64,000 nt of DNA from positions 1,495,697-1,559,696 of the forward strand of contig CAVSGR010000006.1 in assembly GCA_963727535.1 (NCBI GenBank), given 5' to 3'. Under the pieces are notes generated by a model. It had not been told where the DNA came from and made no database searches. It was given only the letters and a program-made list of their open reading frames with translations. Below, one piece after another: positions 28,929-38,091 of this stretch (position 1 is its first letter; the number at the start of each line of letters is the position of its first letter). Origin of the DNA: RBG-16-34-14 sp963727535 (lineage in GTDB: Bacteria; Bacteroidota; Ignavibacteria; Ignavibacteriales; Ignavibacteriaceae). Made by a program: the position numbers and the translations under genes.

Positions 28929-30863
28929 ATGTATAAAGGTTTCAAACCGGTAAAAATAATCAATTTAATCATTCTTCTTTTTGGTTTTATACTTGTTGTA
29001 AAAGCAGAAGACCTGTCATCACTAAAAGTGACATCTCCCAACTACAAACTTGTCTTCAATTTTAATATTGCAGACTCAGGACCGGAAAAATCCTGTATGT
29101 TTTATAGTGTTACTTATAATGGAGAACAGGTGATATTACCGTCAAGACTCGGGATAAACATTTCACCACAAGAATTGAATGTTGATACCTGGACAAATAA
29201 TATAAGTGTTGTAGATACAAGTACTCGTAGTTATAATAAGATTTGGGTTCCGGTTTATGGGGAAAGAAATAAAATTCCTGATAAATTCAACGAACTTACT
29301 ATTGCTATTAAAAGCACAAACAAATATGCAAAAGGAAATATTTATATAGTTGTAAGAGCTTATGATGAAGGTATCGCTTTTCGTTATAAATTTATTAATG
29401 GAAACAGTGGTGGTGGACATTTACATGTAGCTTCTGAGCTAACTGAGTTTACTTTGCCGGAAAATACTTTGGCTTATTATACTGAATTTGCACAAACAGA
29501 ATATCATTTGTTGCCATTACACAACTGGCCGTCCGAGTCTGAGCGTCCGCTTACACTAATGCTGCCGAACAAATTAATTACCTGCTTAACTGAAGCAGAA
29601 GTAGTTAACTACTGCAGAACCAAGTTTGCTTTGGACACTACAAAATCAAATACAATAAAATGTTCAATGTATGATCCTGTAGACTATATAGTTCCATTTC
29701 AAACGCCCTGGAGAGTTATAATGGTTGCTGAAACCCCGGGGCATCTTCTTGAAAATGATTATTTAATTTTAAACCTGAATCCTCCTTGTAAATTAAAGAA
29801 TACTTCCTGGATCAAACCGGGGAAAGTGATGCGTGAGATGACTTTATCAACCGGAGGAGCGAAAAGACTAGTTGACTTTGCAGTTAAGAGAAATTTACAA
29901 TACATACTTTTCGATGCAGGCTGGTATGGAAAGGAAAGTGATATCAATTCAGATGCGACTACCGTGACTGTCGATCCCAAACGAAATCCCAAAGGTGATC
30001 TTGATCTGCAGACAGCAATAAAATATGCAAAGTCAAAAGGGATTGGAGTTATACTTTACGTTAATATTCGAGCTTTATCTTATCAATTAGATAAAATTCT
30101 GCCAGCGTTTCAATCTTGGGGTGTTGATGGAATAAAATTCGGATTTGTGCAGGTCGGTTCACACTTCTGGACAAACTGGCTACACGAAGCTGTAAAAAAA
30201 TGTGCTGAATATAATTTAATGGTGGATATACATGATGAGTATAGACCGACAGGCTTCAGCAGAACTTATCCGAACCTGATGACGCAAGAAGGCATAAGAG
30301 GAAATGAAGAAATGCCAAGCGCTACTGCAAATACAATTTTACCCTTTACACGTTTTATTGCAGGAGCTGCCGATTACACTTTTTGCTATTACTACAGAGA
30401 AGAATTTGGTCATTCTAAAAGACACATTCAAACTACTCCAGCACATCAACTGGCTTTGCCTGTTGTTTATTATAGTCCCTGGCAGTTTTTGTATTGGTAT
30501 GATAAACCGGAAGATTACGAGGGTGAGCCGGAGCTTCAGTTTTGGGATGAAATACCAACCGTTTGGGATAATACAAAGGTTATAAATGGAGAGATCGGGA
30601 AATATATAACTGTTGCTAGGCAAAGCGGCAATGATTGGTTTATTGGCTCGATAACAAATGATAGCTCGAGGGTATTAACAATACCACTTTCATTCCTCGA
30701 TGAGGGTGAAAGGTATGAGGCGGTAATTTACTCAGATGATCCTTCTGTAAACACAAGAACTCACGTAGCTGTAAACAAGTTAGAGGTAAGTAACAAAACA
30801 ATTCTTAAGGTAGAATTAAAACCTTCAGGTGGAGAAGCTGTTCACGTAAAAGCATTGAACTAA
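28929..30863 (+). CDS. GH97 alpha-glycosidase, inverting type
   Basis: Periplasmic calcium-dependent exo-alpha-glycosidase of family GH97, 644 residues, the usual length, with a signal peptide (about 1-26). The N-terminal sandwich (YSVTYNGEQVILPSRLGI) and barrel (FDAGWYGKESD) are typical. In the retaining alpha-galactosidase branch a nucleophile Asp follows the strand at GIK; here it is Gly (GIKFGFVQVGS). The glutamates used by the inverting SusB-like branch are present: E437 in HDEYRPTG, E454 in TQEGIRG and E460/E461 in GNEEMP. I therefore expect an inverting alpha-glucosidase-type enzyme. The next gene follows after 26 bases. Confidence 0.88.
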   Translation: MYKGFKPVKIINLIILLFGFILVVKAEDLSSLKVTSPNYKLVFNFNIADSGPEKSCMFYSVTYNGEQVILPSRLGINISPQELNVDTWTNNISVVDTSTRSYNKIWVPVYGERNKIPDKFNELTIAIKSTNKYAKGNIYIVVRAYDEGIAFRYKFINGNSGGGHLHVASELTEFTLPENTLAYYTEFAQTEYHLLPLHNWPSESERPLTLMLPNKLITCLTEAEVVNYCRTKFALDTTKSNTIKCSMYDPVDYIVPFQTPWRVIMVAETPGHLLENDYLILNLNPPCKLKNTSWIKPGKVMREMTLSTGGAKRLVDFAVKRNLQYILFDAGWYGKESDINSDATTVTVDPKRNPKGDLDLQTAIKYAKSKGIGVILYVNIRALSYQLDKILPAFQSWGVDGIKFGFVQVGSHFWTNWLHEAVKKCAEYNLMVDIHDEYRPTGFSRTYPNLMTQEGIRGNEEMPSATANTILPFTRFIAGAADYTFCYYYREEFGHSKRHIQTTPAHQLALPVVYYSPWQFLYWYDKPEDYEGEPELQFWDEIPTVWDNTKVINGEIGKYITVARQSGNDWFIGSITNDSSRVLTIPLSFLDEGERYEAVIYSDDPSVNTRTHVAVNKLEVSNKTILKVELKPSGGEAVHVKALN

Positions 30864-30889
30864 TTTTTACCAAACAAAAACATATTAAT

Positions 30890-32899
30890 ATGAAATACTG
30901 TCTTGTATTTTTAGTCGTATTAACAATAATATCAGGTTGTTCGAGAAATGGAATACAAGTCATTGAAAACGAGAATTTAATTGTAAGAATCAGTAGAGAT
31001 GATTCTGGTATTCCATATATAGAAAATGCGATTTGGAGAAATACAAGTGAACCGATTTTATCAGGGAGTGCTTTAGATTTTAATTATATCCGGGATATCT
31101 TAAACATTAAAGAGGATGATTACCAATATACTACAAAATGGCAAAGAACTGAAGATTCCGTTTCTACAAGATTATCCTGCTCACTTGACTTCGGTAGAGC
31201 AGAGGTTACATGGAACTATGAACTAGTAAAACAAAATTCAATTCTAAATACCTGGATAGAAATTAATAATTTTGGAAAAACACTGAGTATTGAATGGTAT
31301 CCAATTTACTTTAGTAAAGTGAATTTTAACAGAAGTGAAAATGAACTTGACTACACCGATGCTTTGAATTATAAAAGACATAAAATTATTCTCCGGAATG
31401 ATTCATTAATCCTTTTGCATTCAAAGGTATATAGTTCCGATACAAGGGAGTCTCCGGGGCAGGTGCCTATCTGGGAAATAAAGAATAACAATTCAATTTA
31501 TTTTAATCTGTATTGGTGTGGTGGCTGGCAAGCTAATATTGAACAAAAAAATAATTGGCTTAGTTTCAAAATAAAATTACCTCCTGATGAAACACAACTA
31601 AAACTAAGTAAAGGAGAAAGTATTAAAGGTCCGAAGCTTTCGATGACATTTATTCCCGACACTGAAGATATAACCTCGCGACAAAAATATTTTCAACAAA
31701 GTGAAAAATATGCTTACAAGCAATATAGAATGCCCGCACCTGATAATTTCCCTTTAGTTTATAATCATTGGTACTCTGTGCGTTTTGATCTGACAGGAAC
31801 TTTTCTTAAAGAACAGGTAGAGGAAATACCTGATTATAAATTTGATGTTTTTGTAGTTGATGCCGGGTGGTATGAAAATAAAACTGATTGGATCCCGGCA
31901 AAAGACAAATTCAAACCTGGTGAGTTTGAGAAAATCTTAAAATCAGTTAAAGATAAGGGAGTTATAACAGGAATATGGTCTTGTCCCTGGTTAGTAACGT
32001 TAACAAATGATTCATTAAAACCTTTGCTTGAAGAACCGCCCTATTATAATAAATTTACCGTTACATATTCCCTGGATTTGGTTGGAAGCAATTTTAAAAA
32101 AAGATTATATGATCATATTAAGTTTCTGAAAGACAGATATGGAATTAGCTGGTGGAAGTATGACCAGGAATTTATCGGCGAAACTTCGAAGCACGGCAAA
32201 ATGAAAATCATAACTGAACTTCAGGAAGCGTTAGATACAGTCAGAAGATCATTCCCTGGTTTGTATATTGAAAATTGTATGTCCGGCGGAAGAATGATTA
32301 ATGGCTTTACAAATACAATAGCACAAAGCCATTGGATTCGTGATGGAAGAAAAACAGGACTTGTACATGCAAAAACAAATATAAAAGAAGCCTTGGGTGC
32401 TGCAGAAATTTTGCCTTTATATAAGATTAACAGATGGACTAACAGGGTAAACGAACTAACTGATAAAGAAGTTTTAAAATATTACTGCCGTAGTGCAATG
32501 ATCGGAGATTGGGGAATATCTACTGATTTGAAAAAAATAAATGAGGAGCAGAAAAAAAATATACTTTCCGAGATAAAAAATTACAGGGAGTTAAACGAAG
32601 TAAAAAAGTATAATCTTTATGAAACCTTAAACTCAGATACATCAAAGATTGCTGGCATTATTTATTATAACTTGAAAAGGGATAAAGCTTATGTCTTGCT
32701 TTTTCGAATGGGAGATGATCTCACACTTGAAAATAAAGTCACACTGAGTTTAATCAATAGAGATTATAATTATAAAGTAACAAATTTAGATAGCGATGAG
32801 TATTACGAAAGTAGTGGTGATTCACTTATTAATAACGGATTGAATATAAAGATGAGCCCTGAGGTATTGTCTGGAATATATAAAATTGAAAAAGAATAA
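30890..32899 (+). CDS. GH36-like alpha-galactosidase (clan GH-D) lipoprotein
   Basis: Lipoprotein of 669 residues (lipobox IISGC) with a central TIM barrel of clan GH-D. Strand motifs are FDVFVVDAGWYENKTDW, GVITGIWSCPWL, GISWWKYDQE with nucleophile D425, LYIENCMSGGRMINGF, and SHWIRDG with acid/base D485. These are the classic alpha-galactosidase catalytic elements, so hydrolysis of alpha-galactosides is the best guess, although alpha-N-acetylgalactosaminidase activity is possible. It is the last gene of the + strand unit that begins with the permease and faces the - strand GH31 across a short hairpin terminator. Confidence 0.8.
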   Translation: MKYCLVFLVVLTIISGCSRNGIQVIENENLIVRISRDDSGIPYIENAIWRNTSEPILSGSALDFNYIRDILNIKEDDYQYTTKWQRTEDSVSTRLSCSLDFGRAEVTWNYELVKQNSILNTWIEINNFGKTLSIEWYPIYFSKVNFNRSENELDYTDALNYKRHKIILRNDSLILLHSKVYSSDTRESPGQVPIWEIKNNNSIYFNLYWCGGWQANIEQKNNWLSFKIKLPPDETQLKLSKGESIKGPKLSMTFIPDTEDITSRQKYFQQSEKYAYKQYRMPAPDNFPLVYNHWYSVRFDLTGTFLKEQVEEIPDYKFDVFVVDAGWYENKTDWIPAKDKFKPGEFEKILKSVKDKGVITGIWSCPWLVTLTNDSLKPLLEEPPYYNKFTVTYSLDLVGSNFKKRLYDHIKFLKDRYGISWWKYDQEFIGETSKHGKMKIITELQEALDTVRRSFPGLYIENCMSGGRMINGFTNTIAQSHWIRDGRKTGLVHAKTNIKEALGAAEILPLYKINRWTNRVNELTDKEVLKYYCRSAMIGDWGISTDLKKINEEQKKNILSEIKNYRELNEVKKYNLYETLNSDTSKIAGIIYYNLKRDKAYVLLFRMGDDLTLENKVTLSLINRDYNYKVTNLDSDEYYESSGDSLINNGLNIKMSPEVLSGIYKIEKE

Positions 32900-32946
32900 A
32901 GCCGTTATTTCTTCATTATAATAAATGATGGTTGAACAACGGCTTT
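32898..32946. terminator. Bidirectional hairpin terminator
   Basis: An inverted repeat AAAGCCGTT (32898-32906) and AACGGCTTT (32938-32946) flanks a smaller inner pairing (CATT/AATG). T-runs lie on the outside of the stem on both strands. It sits between the convergent GH36-like and GH31 genes, only about 60 bases apart, so it can end transcription from both sides. Confidence 0.75.
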
Positions 32947-32961
32947 TAAATATTTGTAAAT

Positions 32962-35244
32962 TTAATTATTATCGCCCCACTGAATTGAGCCACTGCCTTT
33001 AAATTTTTCAAATGAAATTATTGTTTTATTATTAAGCTTATCATAAGTAACATCTGCGTTATTAATATTCAAGTTACCTATATTTTTATACATGATTTCA
33101 ATTTTCAGCGGTCTTTCAGTTTCAGATGAAAAATCAAGGTGGTGTGTTTTTCCCGATTGAGAGAGAGTTGCGGAAATTCCTTCCCATGTTTTCATTGAAC
33201 CTGTACTGCCCGGCCATACATCCAGAATTCTCCTATCATCAATAGATTTAATGTTACTATCCATTTGCGGATTTCGGGACACCAATGTTTGAATATCATC
33301 TGGAATCATTGGAATAATTGAACCAGCTTGTACATACATTGGTATTTTATCTAGAGGGGCATCTGCTTCTATATATTTTTTTCCCTCAATCGTATTTCCA
33401 CTCCAGAAGTCTATCCAATTTCCTTCTGGTAAATAGACTGCCCTATGGTTTCCGGGTTTATAAACGGGGGCAATTAGAAAGTCAGGACCAAACATAAATT
33501 GATATTCATTTTTTTTCGCTTCAATATCATTCTGATATGCCAAAGCCATAGGTCTAATAACCGGGATTCCTGTGGCTGCAGTCTCATAAGCCAAATTATA
33601 TAAATATGGAAATAGCTGCATTCTGAGAACCGCAAACTTTTTGAAGATATTTAAAGTTTCATCGCCAAAATCCCACGGTCCTAAATTAGATTGCATATGT
33701 ACCTGCATGAATGGGGTAAAAGTTGAAAACTGTGTCCATCGGATGAAAAGCTCTTTCGTTGGCTTTCCTACATAACCGGCAATATCCGAACCCCATAAAG
33801 AAATTCCCGACATAGCAGAAGTTTGTGCCGCAATAATAACGGAAGGTAAGCCATTTGCAAATCCAAAGTCGGCGTCATTATCTCCTCCCCAAGCGAACGG
33901 ATATTTTTGGAATCCTGTGTAACCGCTTCTTGTAATTAAAACTCCATCACCATTAAGATATTTATTAACAAAATCCTGCATTACGGAATCATAGAGAACA
34001 GAATAATGATTCTTCATTTCATAAGCTGAACTTCCATTATAAAATTGAGCATCAGGTACAAAATTTCCTTCTCCATCATCGCATTTGAACGCTTTAACAT
34101 TATAATTCAACATATTTTTCATCTGATTTTGCCACCATTCAACTGCCTTAGGATTAGTAAGATCTACCAGCCCTCCTTTTCCTTTCCACCATTCGCTGAT
34201 CGCTACCTCACCATTTTTTCTTTTAATAAGAAATCCTTTTTCTGCAGCTTCAGAAAAATTACTTGATTCTTTCTGTATTCCCTTCATATCAATAATATCA
34301 TCATTATTAACGAAAGGAGTTAACCACAAGCATAAATTAAAGCCAAGCTTATTGATTCTTTTAAACATGCTATCGGGATTATTAAACTGTTCCTGATTTA
34401 CTATGAAGTTGTTGTAACCAGTTTCCCACGGACTATCAAGCACAAGCACTGAGGCTGGAATTTTGTATTTTCTTAGCTTTTCAATATCTGTGTAAACTGA
34501 GTCCTGGTTATGATGCACATCCCTGCTTTTCCATAATCCAAAAGCCCATGGTGGCGGCACTATAGATCTTCCTGTAAGCTCTGTAAATCCTGTTAGTATT
34601 TCTGTTAATTTTTTCCCTCCAATAAATACAACTTTTAAATTTTTATCGTGAAATTTAATTCGTACCTGGTATCTTTCTGAACCATTTAGATCAAACACAC
34701 CAGGAGTATAATTATCTACCCATACGCCAAAACCATGATTACTCATAAAAAACGGAATTGGTTTGTGTGTTCCTACTCCCTTAACTCCTGCACGGTCATC
34801 TGTAATATTTGGAAGAATATAACCTCTTTCATTTACTGAATTAAATCTTTCGCCCAGTCCATAGTATTCGCTCTGATCGTCACTTCTTAAAATAAATTTG
34901 AAATTGTGTGACTTGGAATCTTTAGGAAAAATCTCCATTGAAATTGACTGATCATTTAGCTCCCTGAAATGTATTTCTACTGATTTATTTTCCAGTATTA
35001 GTGGAGATGTGGAGACTACTTTAAAGTCAACCTGTTTTTCATTATCCAGGAAAATCCCATCTGTATTAGCAGTATAATAAATGCTTGAGTTCTCATTTAA
35101 TACGTTTAATATTAACAAGCCATCATCAGGAAGAAAATTAAGTTTCAGGCGAGTGTTTTGTATGCTGGGGTATCCATTCATAGACTGGCTGTAGGCAGAA
35201 GTAATAACAAGTAAACAAAAAAGCAGAATAGTTTTTGTTTTCAT
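32962..35244 (-). CDS. GH31 alpha-glycosidase (alpha-xylosidase/glucosidase type)
   Basis: Secreted GH31 enzyme of 760 residues, signal peptide ending at SAYSQ. The barrel has VLDSPWETGYNNF, the nucleophile D389 in FKCDDGEGN and the acid/base D455 in WGGDNDADF, then SGISLWGSDIAGYVG. It has the C-terminal sandwich domains expected but no added module, unlike the first GH31 of the locus. The two GH31 proteins differ throughout and are not a recent duplication. Together with PL8 it is on the minus strand, but it has its own promoter region whose sequence resembles that before PL8, suggesting shared control. Confidence 0.92.
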   Translation of the reverse strand: MKTKTILLFCLLVITSAYSQSMNGYPSIQNTRLKLNFLPDDGLLILNVLNENSSIYYTANTDGIFLDNEKQVDFKVVSTSPLILENKSVEIHFRELNDQSISMEIFPKDSKSHNFKFILRSDDQSEYYGLGERFNSVNERGYILPNITDDRAGVKGVGTHKPIPFFMSNHGFGVWVDNYTPGVFDLNGSERYQVRIKFHDKNLKVVFIGGKKLTEILTGFTELTGRSIVPPPWAFGLWKSRDVHHNQDSVYTDIEKLRKYKIPASVLVLDSPWETGYNNFIVNQEQFNNPDSMFKRINKLGFNLCLWLTPFVNNDDIIDMKGIQKESSNFSEAAEKGFLIKRKNGEVAISEWWKGKGGLVDLTNPKAVEWWQNQMKNMLNYNVKAFKCDDGEGNFVPDAQFYNGSSAYEMKNHYSVLYDSVMQDFVNKYLNGDGVLITRSGYTGFQKYPFAWGGDNDADFGFANGLPSVIIAAQTSAMSGISLWGSDIAGYVGKPTKELFIRWTQFSTFTPFMQVHMQSNLGPWDFGDETLNIFKKFAVLRMQLFPYLYNLAYETAATGIPVIRPMALAYQNDIEAKKNEYQFMFGPDFLIAPVYKPGNHRAVYLPEGNWIDFWSGNTIEGKKYIEADAPLDKIPMYVQAGSIIPMIPDDIQTLVSRNPQMDSNIKSIDDRRILDVWPGSTGSMKTWEGISATLSQSGKTHHLDFSSETERPLKIEIMYKNIGNLNINNADVTYDKLNNKTIISFEKFKGSGSIQWGDNN

Positions 35245-35311
35245 TTGATTTGTGACCGTTTGTTAGTGTTAATTTGTTTTTTGAAGAAAGATTTTTTCAT
35301 AGATTATAAAA

Positions 35312-35400
35312 AAGATGCTACGAATAATACTAAAATGCAAGGATGATATTTGCTTGTAATTATCTCATATATTTCTTGCTGCAAGAAGAATCTAATTTAT
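35312..35400 (-). promoter_or_regulatory. Conserved promoter block before GH31
   Basis: This block aligns with 37834-37918 before PL8. A 20-base core (35359-35378, ATTATCTCATATATTTCTTG on the + strand) is identical in both. It lies 115 bases before the GH31 start and 113 bases before the PL8 start. A second shared part (ATGCTA-GAATAAT--TAAAATGCAA) begins 68 bases upstream of each start. Equal spacing at two genes points to promoter or leader elements. Confidence 0.6.
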
Positions 35401-35432
35401 ATTAAAAATTCTCACAATTTTATTTTAGTTGC

Positions 35433-35480
35433 TTTTACTGCTTAACAGAGATACCAAAGATTTGAATTTATATACCAAAA
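35433..35480 (-). promoter_or_regulatory. Candidate operator 3
   Basis: ACCA at 35453-35456 and 35474-35477 on the + strand, again 21 bases apart. Read on the minus strand it shares the half-site ATCTT(T/A)GGTAT with operator 4. It lies about 210-235 bases upstream of the GH31 start. Orientation relative to the gene is opposite to sites 1 and 2. Confidence 0.45.
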
Positions 35481-35580
35481 ATATTTTGGATACGGTAATC
35501 CTTATATTGGAGATTGTAGCCATTCGATATCATAAGATCATAGAGTCTTTCACTGAAGAACACCGGAACAAAAACGATAG

Positions 35581-37766
35581 TTAGTTTTCAATCTTTTGTG
35601 AAGTGCTTGCGCCGGCATCCACACCGTTCGGAAAAGTTATAATTGCATTCTTCGTCCCAACACTAACATTCATAGTGCCTGGCTGATTTTTCGGGTTGGA
35701 GACGGTTACTTGAATAAACCCATTGGAATCACGTTTTGCCATCAGGAGGCAAGAACGATCTACTTGGATTGAGCCAAGTGGCGTTTGAAGTTTTCCAGGT
35801 TTCCAGAAAGAAATTTCAGCTTGTTGATCCGCCTGACACCATACAGCCTGAAGCTCGGGCTGGTTAGATAGAATTTTCATGCTGGGATTGTTTGCTTCAT
35901 TTTTTAACTTTTCCAGCGTCACCGCAGGAAGAACTATATACACATAAGATGCATTCAGACAATTTGAGCCATGGTCAATCCATAGATCAAACACCGGTAG
36001 CGTGACGGGTTGGGATGATTCGCTTCCAATGTCCGACCAGCGTCCTGTCTGCTCAGAGTTTGACAGAAACACATTTTGATTTGGTGCAAAGATATAACCT
36101 ACGTGATCGTGATAAACCCAGCGGGCACCCCGCAGGTAATGAAGTCCTTGTTGTATTGGTGAGGGGGATTCATTATCCATTACTGTTCCTTGAAGCAACT
36201 CCTGGTTTACATCTGTTACCACTGAAGAAGTATCGCTGTTAGTAATTCCTGCTCCAAGACAAACATAACCTTTGTCAAAGAAGAACCAGGATTTCCTCGC
36301 TCTTAGCGAACCTCGCCATAAATCCATGGCACACAAACCACAGGTTCCGTCACTTACACCACCTACAAAGCTGGTCTTTCCACGAGTGACAATGGCGTGA
36401 GGTTCAATTGTGTTCATGTCACTGACTTGTGCAGCAGTTGTACCTGGAACTTTCTGCCAGTCCCAACAGGGAAACACGTCCTCATATTCGTGACCGGTCA
36501 GATAAAGAAAATTGGCACCATCAGAAAGATGTTGAGACATGAGACCTTCACCGTTAACTAACTCGGTATTGCGAATACGCGTCGAAAACATTTTTACGGA
36601 AGCAACAAAAGATTGGCGCCGATGAACCATGAAATCTGAATCCCAGAATTGTTTGTTTCCGGTGAGTTCATAGCTTTCGTCACTGTCAGCTAGACAATTA
36701 GACCAATCGCTGTATTCTTGTTGGCGTGGTTCCGGCAAAGTTGAAAGCAGCCTCACGACATTGCCCAGGCTATAAGCTGGTCCGGCGGGAGAAATTGGGC
36801 CAAGCGACCAATTCTTGGGAGCGGCAGTGATACCCGAACGTGCAATAGTACGGCCTATCGTGTTATAGTCGAGCATGTCAGCACGTGTCATCCAACGCAT
36901 TCCATCAAGCATAAAACTATCGAATAGCTTTTTTTATTGCCAGGAATTTGGAAGGGAGTACCCCAGGCGACATAAATGAAGCGTCCGACATCATTGGCAT
37001 AGAACAATCCGTAAGCACCGCTGTAAAATTGCGGGCCGTGTTGGTGAAAGCTGAAATCCGGCTGAATGCCTTCTCCCTGGTCTGTCAATTGGATTTCCTG
37101 ATAAAGCCGGTTATATGCGGCCCGGGTTATTTCTGAAGACTTTTCCAGGCAACCCAGAATCACCTGGTTAATTGCACACCAGGTAAGGTTTGCACCTGTC
37201 ATATCTTTCATGCTTGAGCGACGAAGGATTTGAATATCACGTTCTAACTCATCTGATGGAAGCTTATCGCGCATAAGGGTAGCAATTTCTCCAACCAATT
37301 CGGGAATACCAATGCGATTCCACCACCAATTGGGATTTTGGGAATTGGGAACTGTCCATGCTTTCAAGGCGGCTAACGTCTGGCTGGTTAAGTTTGAATC
37401 AGGTTTGCCAGCATTTAGATATATAGACTTGGCCATAATCAAGACGCGGGTCAAGTGTGTTCCCCCAACCCAAAAAGCACGTCCCTTTCCCTGATAGTTT
37501 AAATCGGACCAACGTCCATCGTTACCTAAAGTATGCTCATAATGTGTCGCGATCTGGTTCACATTTTGAACATCATTAGGTGTTATTGGTAAGACGGAAT
37601 AGCTGAAGCGGCTCAATAGGGTATTCAAATCATCTGGGGATAATGTGTCAACAACGGATTTAATATTGTCACTCAGGTTCTTATTTATTTTCTGTGAAGA
37701 TTGATTGTATAAAAAACCGACAATGAATACACAGACAGAAAAAATCATTGACAATTTCTTCATCAT
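35581..37766 (-). pseudogene. PL8 polysaccharide lyase, one frameshift, foreign base composition
   Basis: Two open stretches (37766-36888 and 36912-35581) make one PL8 lyase of about 725 residues. PL8 enzymes cleave hyaluronan, chondroitin sulfate or xanthan by beta-elimination. Signal peptide at the start. Catalytic elements: TGANLTWCAIN (Asn), FSFHQHGPQFYSGAYG (His and Tyr), NTIGRTIARS (Arg) and NGEGLMSQHLSDG (Glu). The frame breaks in a run of seven T at 36929-36935 (A7 in the coding strand); an added base gives KLFDSFMLDGMRW, the expected family text. Sampled 60-base stretches are about 43-57% GC while neighbours are in the thirties, so the coding part looks acquired. The homopolymer makes a sequencing error plausible. 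Confidence 0.8.
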
Positions 37767-37833
37767 ATTCCTCTATAAATATTTGTAGACATATATAAAA
37801 ATATTTTGTTCGTTATATTTCAACAGGCAGAAT

Positions 37834-37918
37834 AATGCTATGAATAATTTTAAAATGCAATAATTATTATTACAAGGGATTATCTCATATATTTCTTGTT
37901 GTATAAGAAACTAAATTA
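37834..37918 (-). promoter_or_regulatory. Conserved promoter block before PL8
   Basis: Counterpart of 35312-35400. The identical 20-base core is at 37879-37898, 113 bases before the PL8 start. The flanking text is diverged by scattered substitutions and short indels, so the copy is old, with the core kept by selection or by chance. Confidence 0.6.
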
Positions 37919-37957
37919 TTTTATTTTATTTTTTTACAATTTTACTTATGCGGTCCC

Positions 37958-38003
37958 TTCTTACTTGACATATATACCTAAGATATATACACACGAACCA
38001 GAA
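37958..38003. promoter_or_regulatory. Candidate operator 4 (between PL8 and GH28)
   Basis: ACCT at 37976-37979 and ACCA at 37997-38000, 21 bases apart. It could serve both divergent units: about 210-230 bases before PL8 and about 92 bases before the GH28 start at 38092. The first half-site is imperfect. Confidence 0.45.
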
Positions 38004-38091
38004 ATATTTATGTTGAGAGCTTACTATTACATTGCAATAATTTTAAAATTTGTCTCGATCAAAAACTTATTGTAAAATAAGGAGTTTCAGA

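Larger units (their letters stand above)
35245..35580 (-). promoter_or_regulatory. Upstream region of GH31, paralogous to PL8 upstream region
   Basis: These 336 non-coding bases hold the promoter of the minus-strand GH31. From 35312 to about 35480 the text can be aligned with 37834-38003 before PL8. It contains the conserved block 35312-35400 and candidate operator 3. No small ORF with support was found. No clear terminator for PL8 was found at the right side. Confidence 0.6.
37767..38091. promoter_or_regulatory. Divergent promoter region PL8 / GH28
   Basis: These 325 AT-rich bases separate the minus-strand PL8 from the plus-strand GH28. They hold the conserved block 37834-37918 also found before GH31, candidate operator 4, and an AAGGAG ribosome binding site at 38079-38084 eight bases before the GH28 ATG. 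No ORF with support was found. Unlike the PL8 coding sequence, this region has the low GC of the host genome. Confidence 0.6.
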
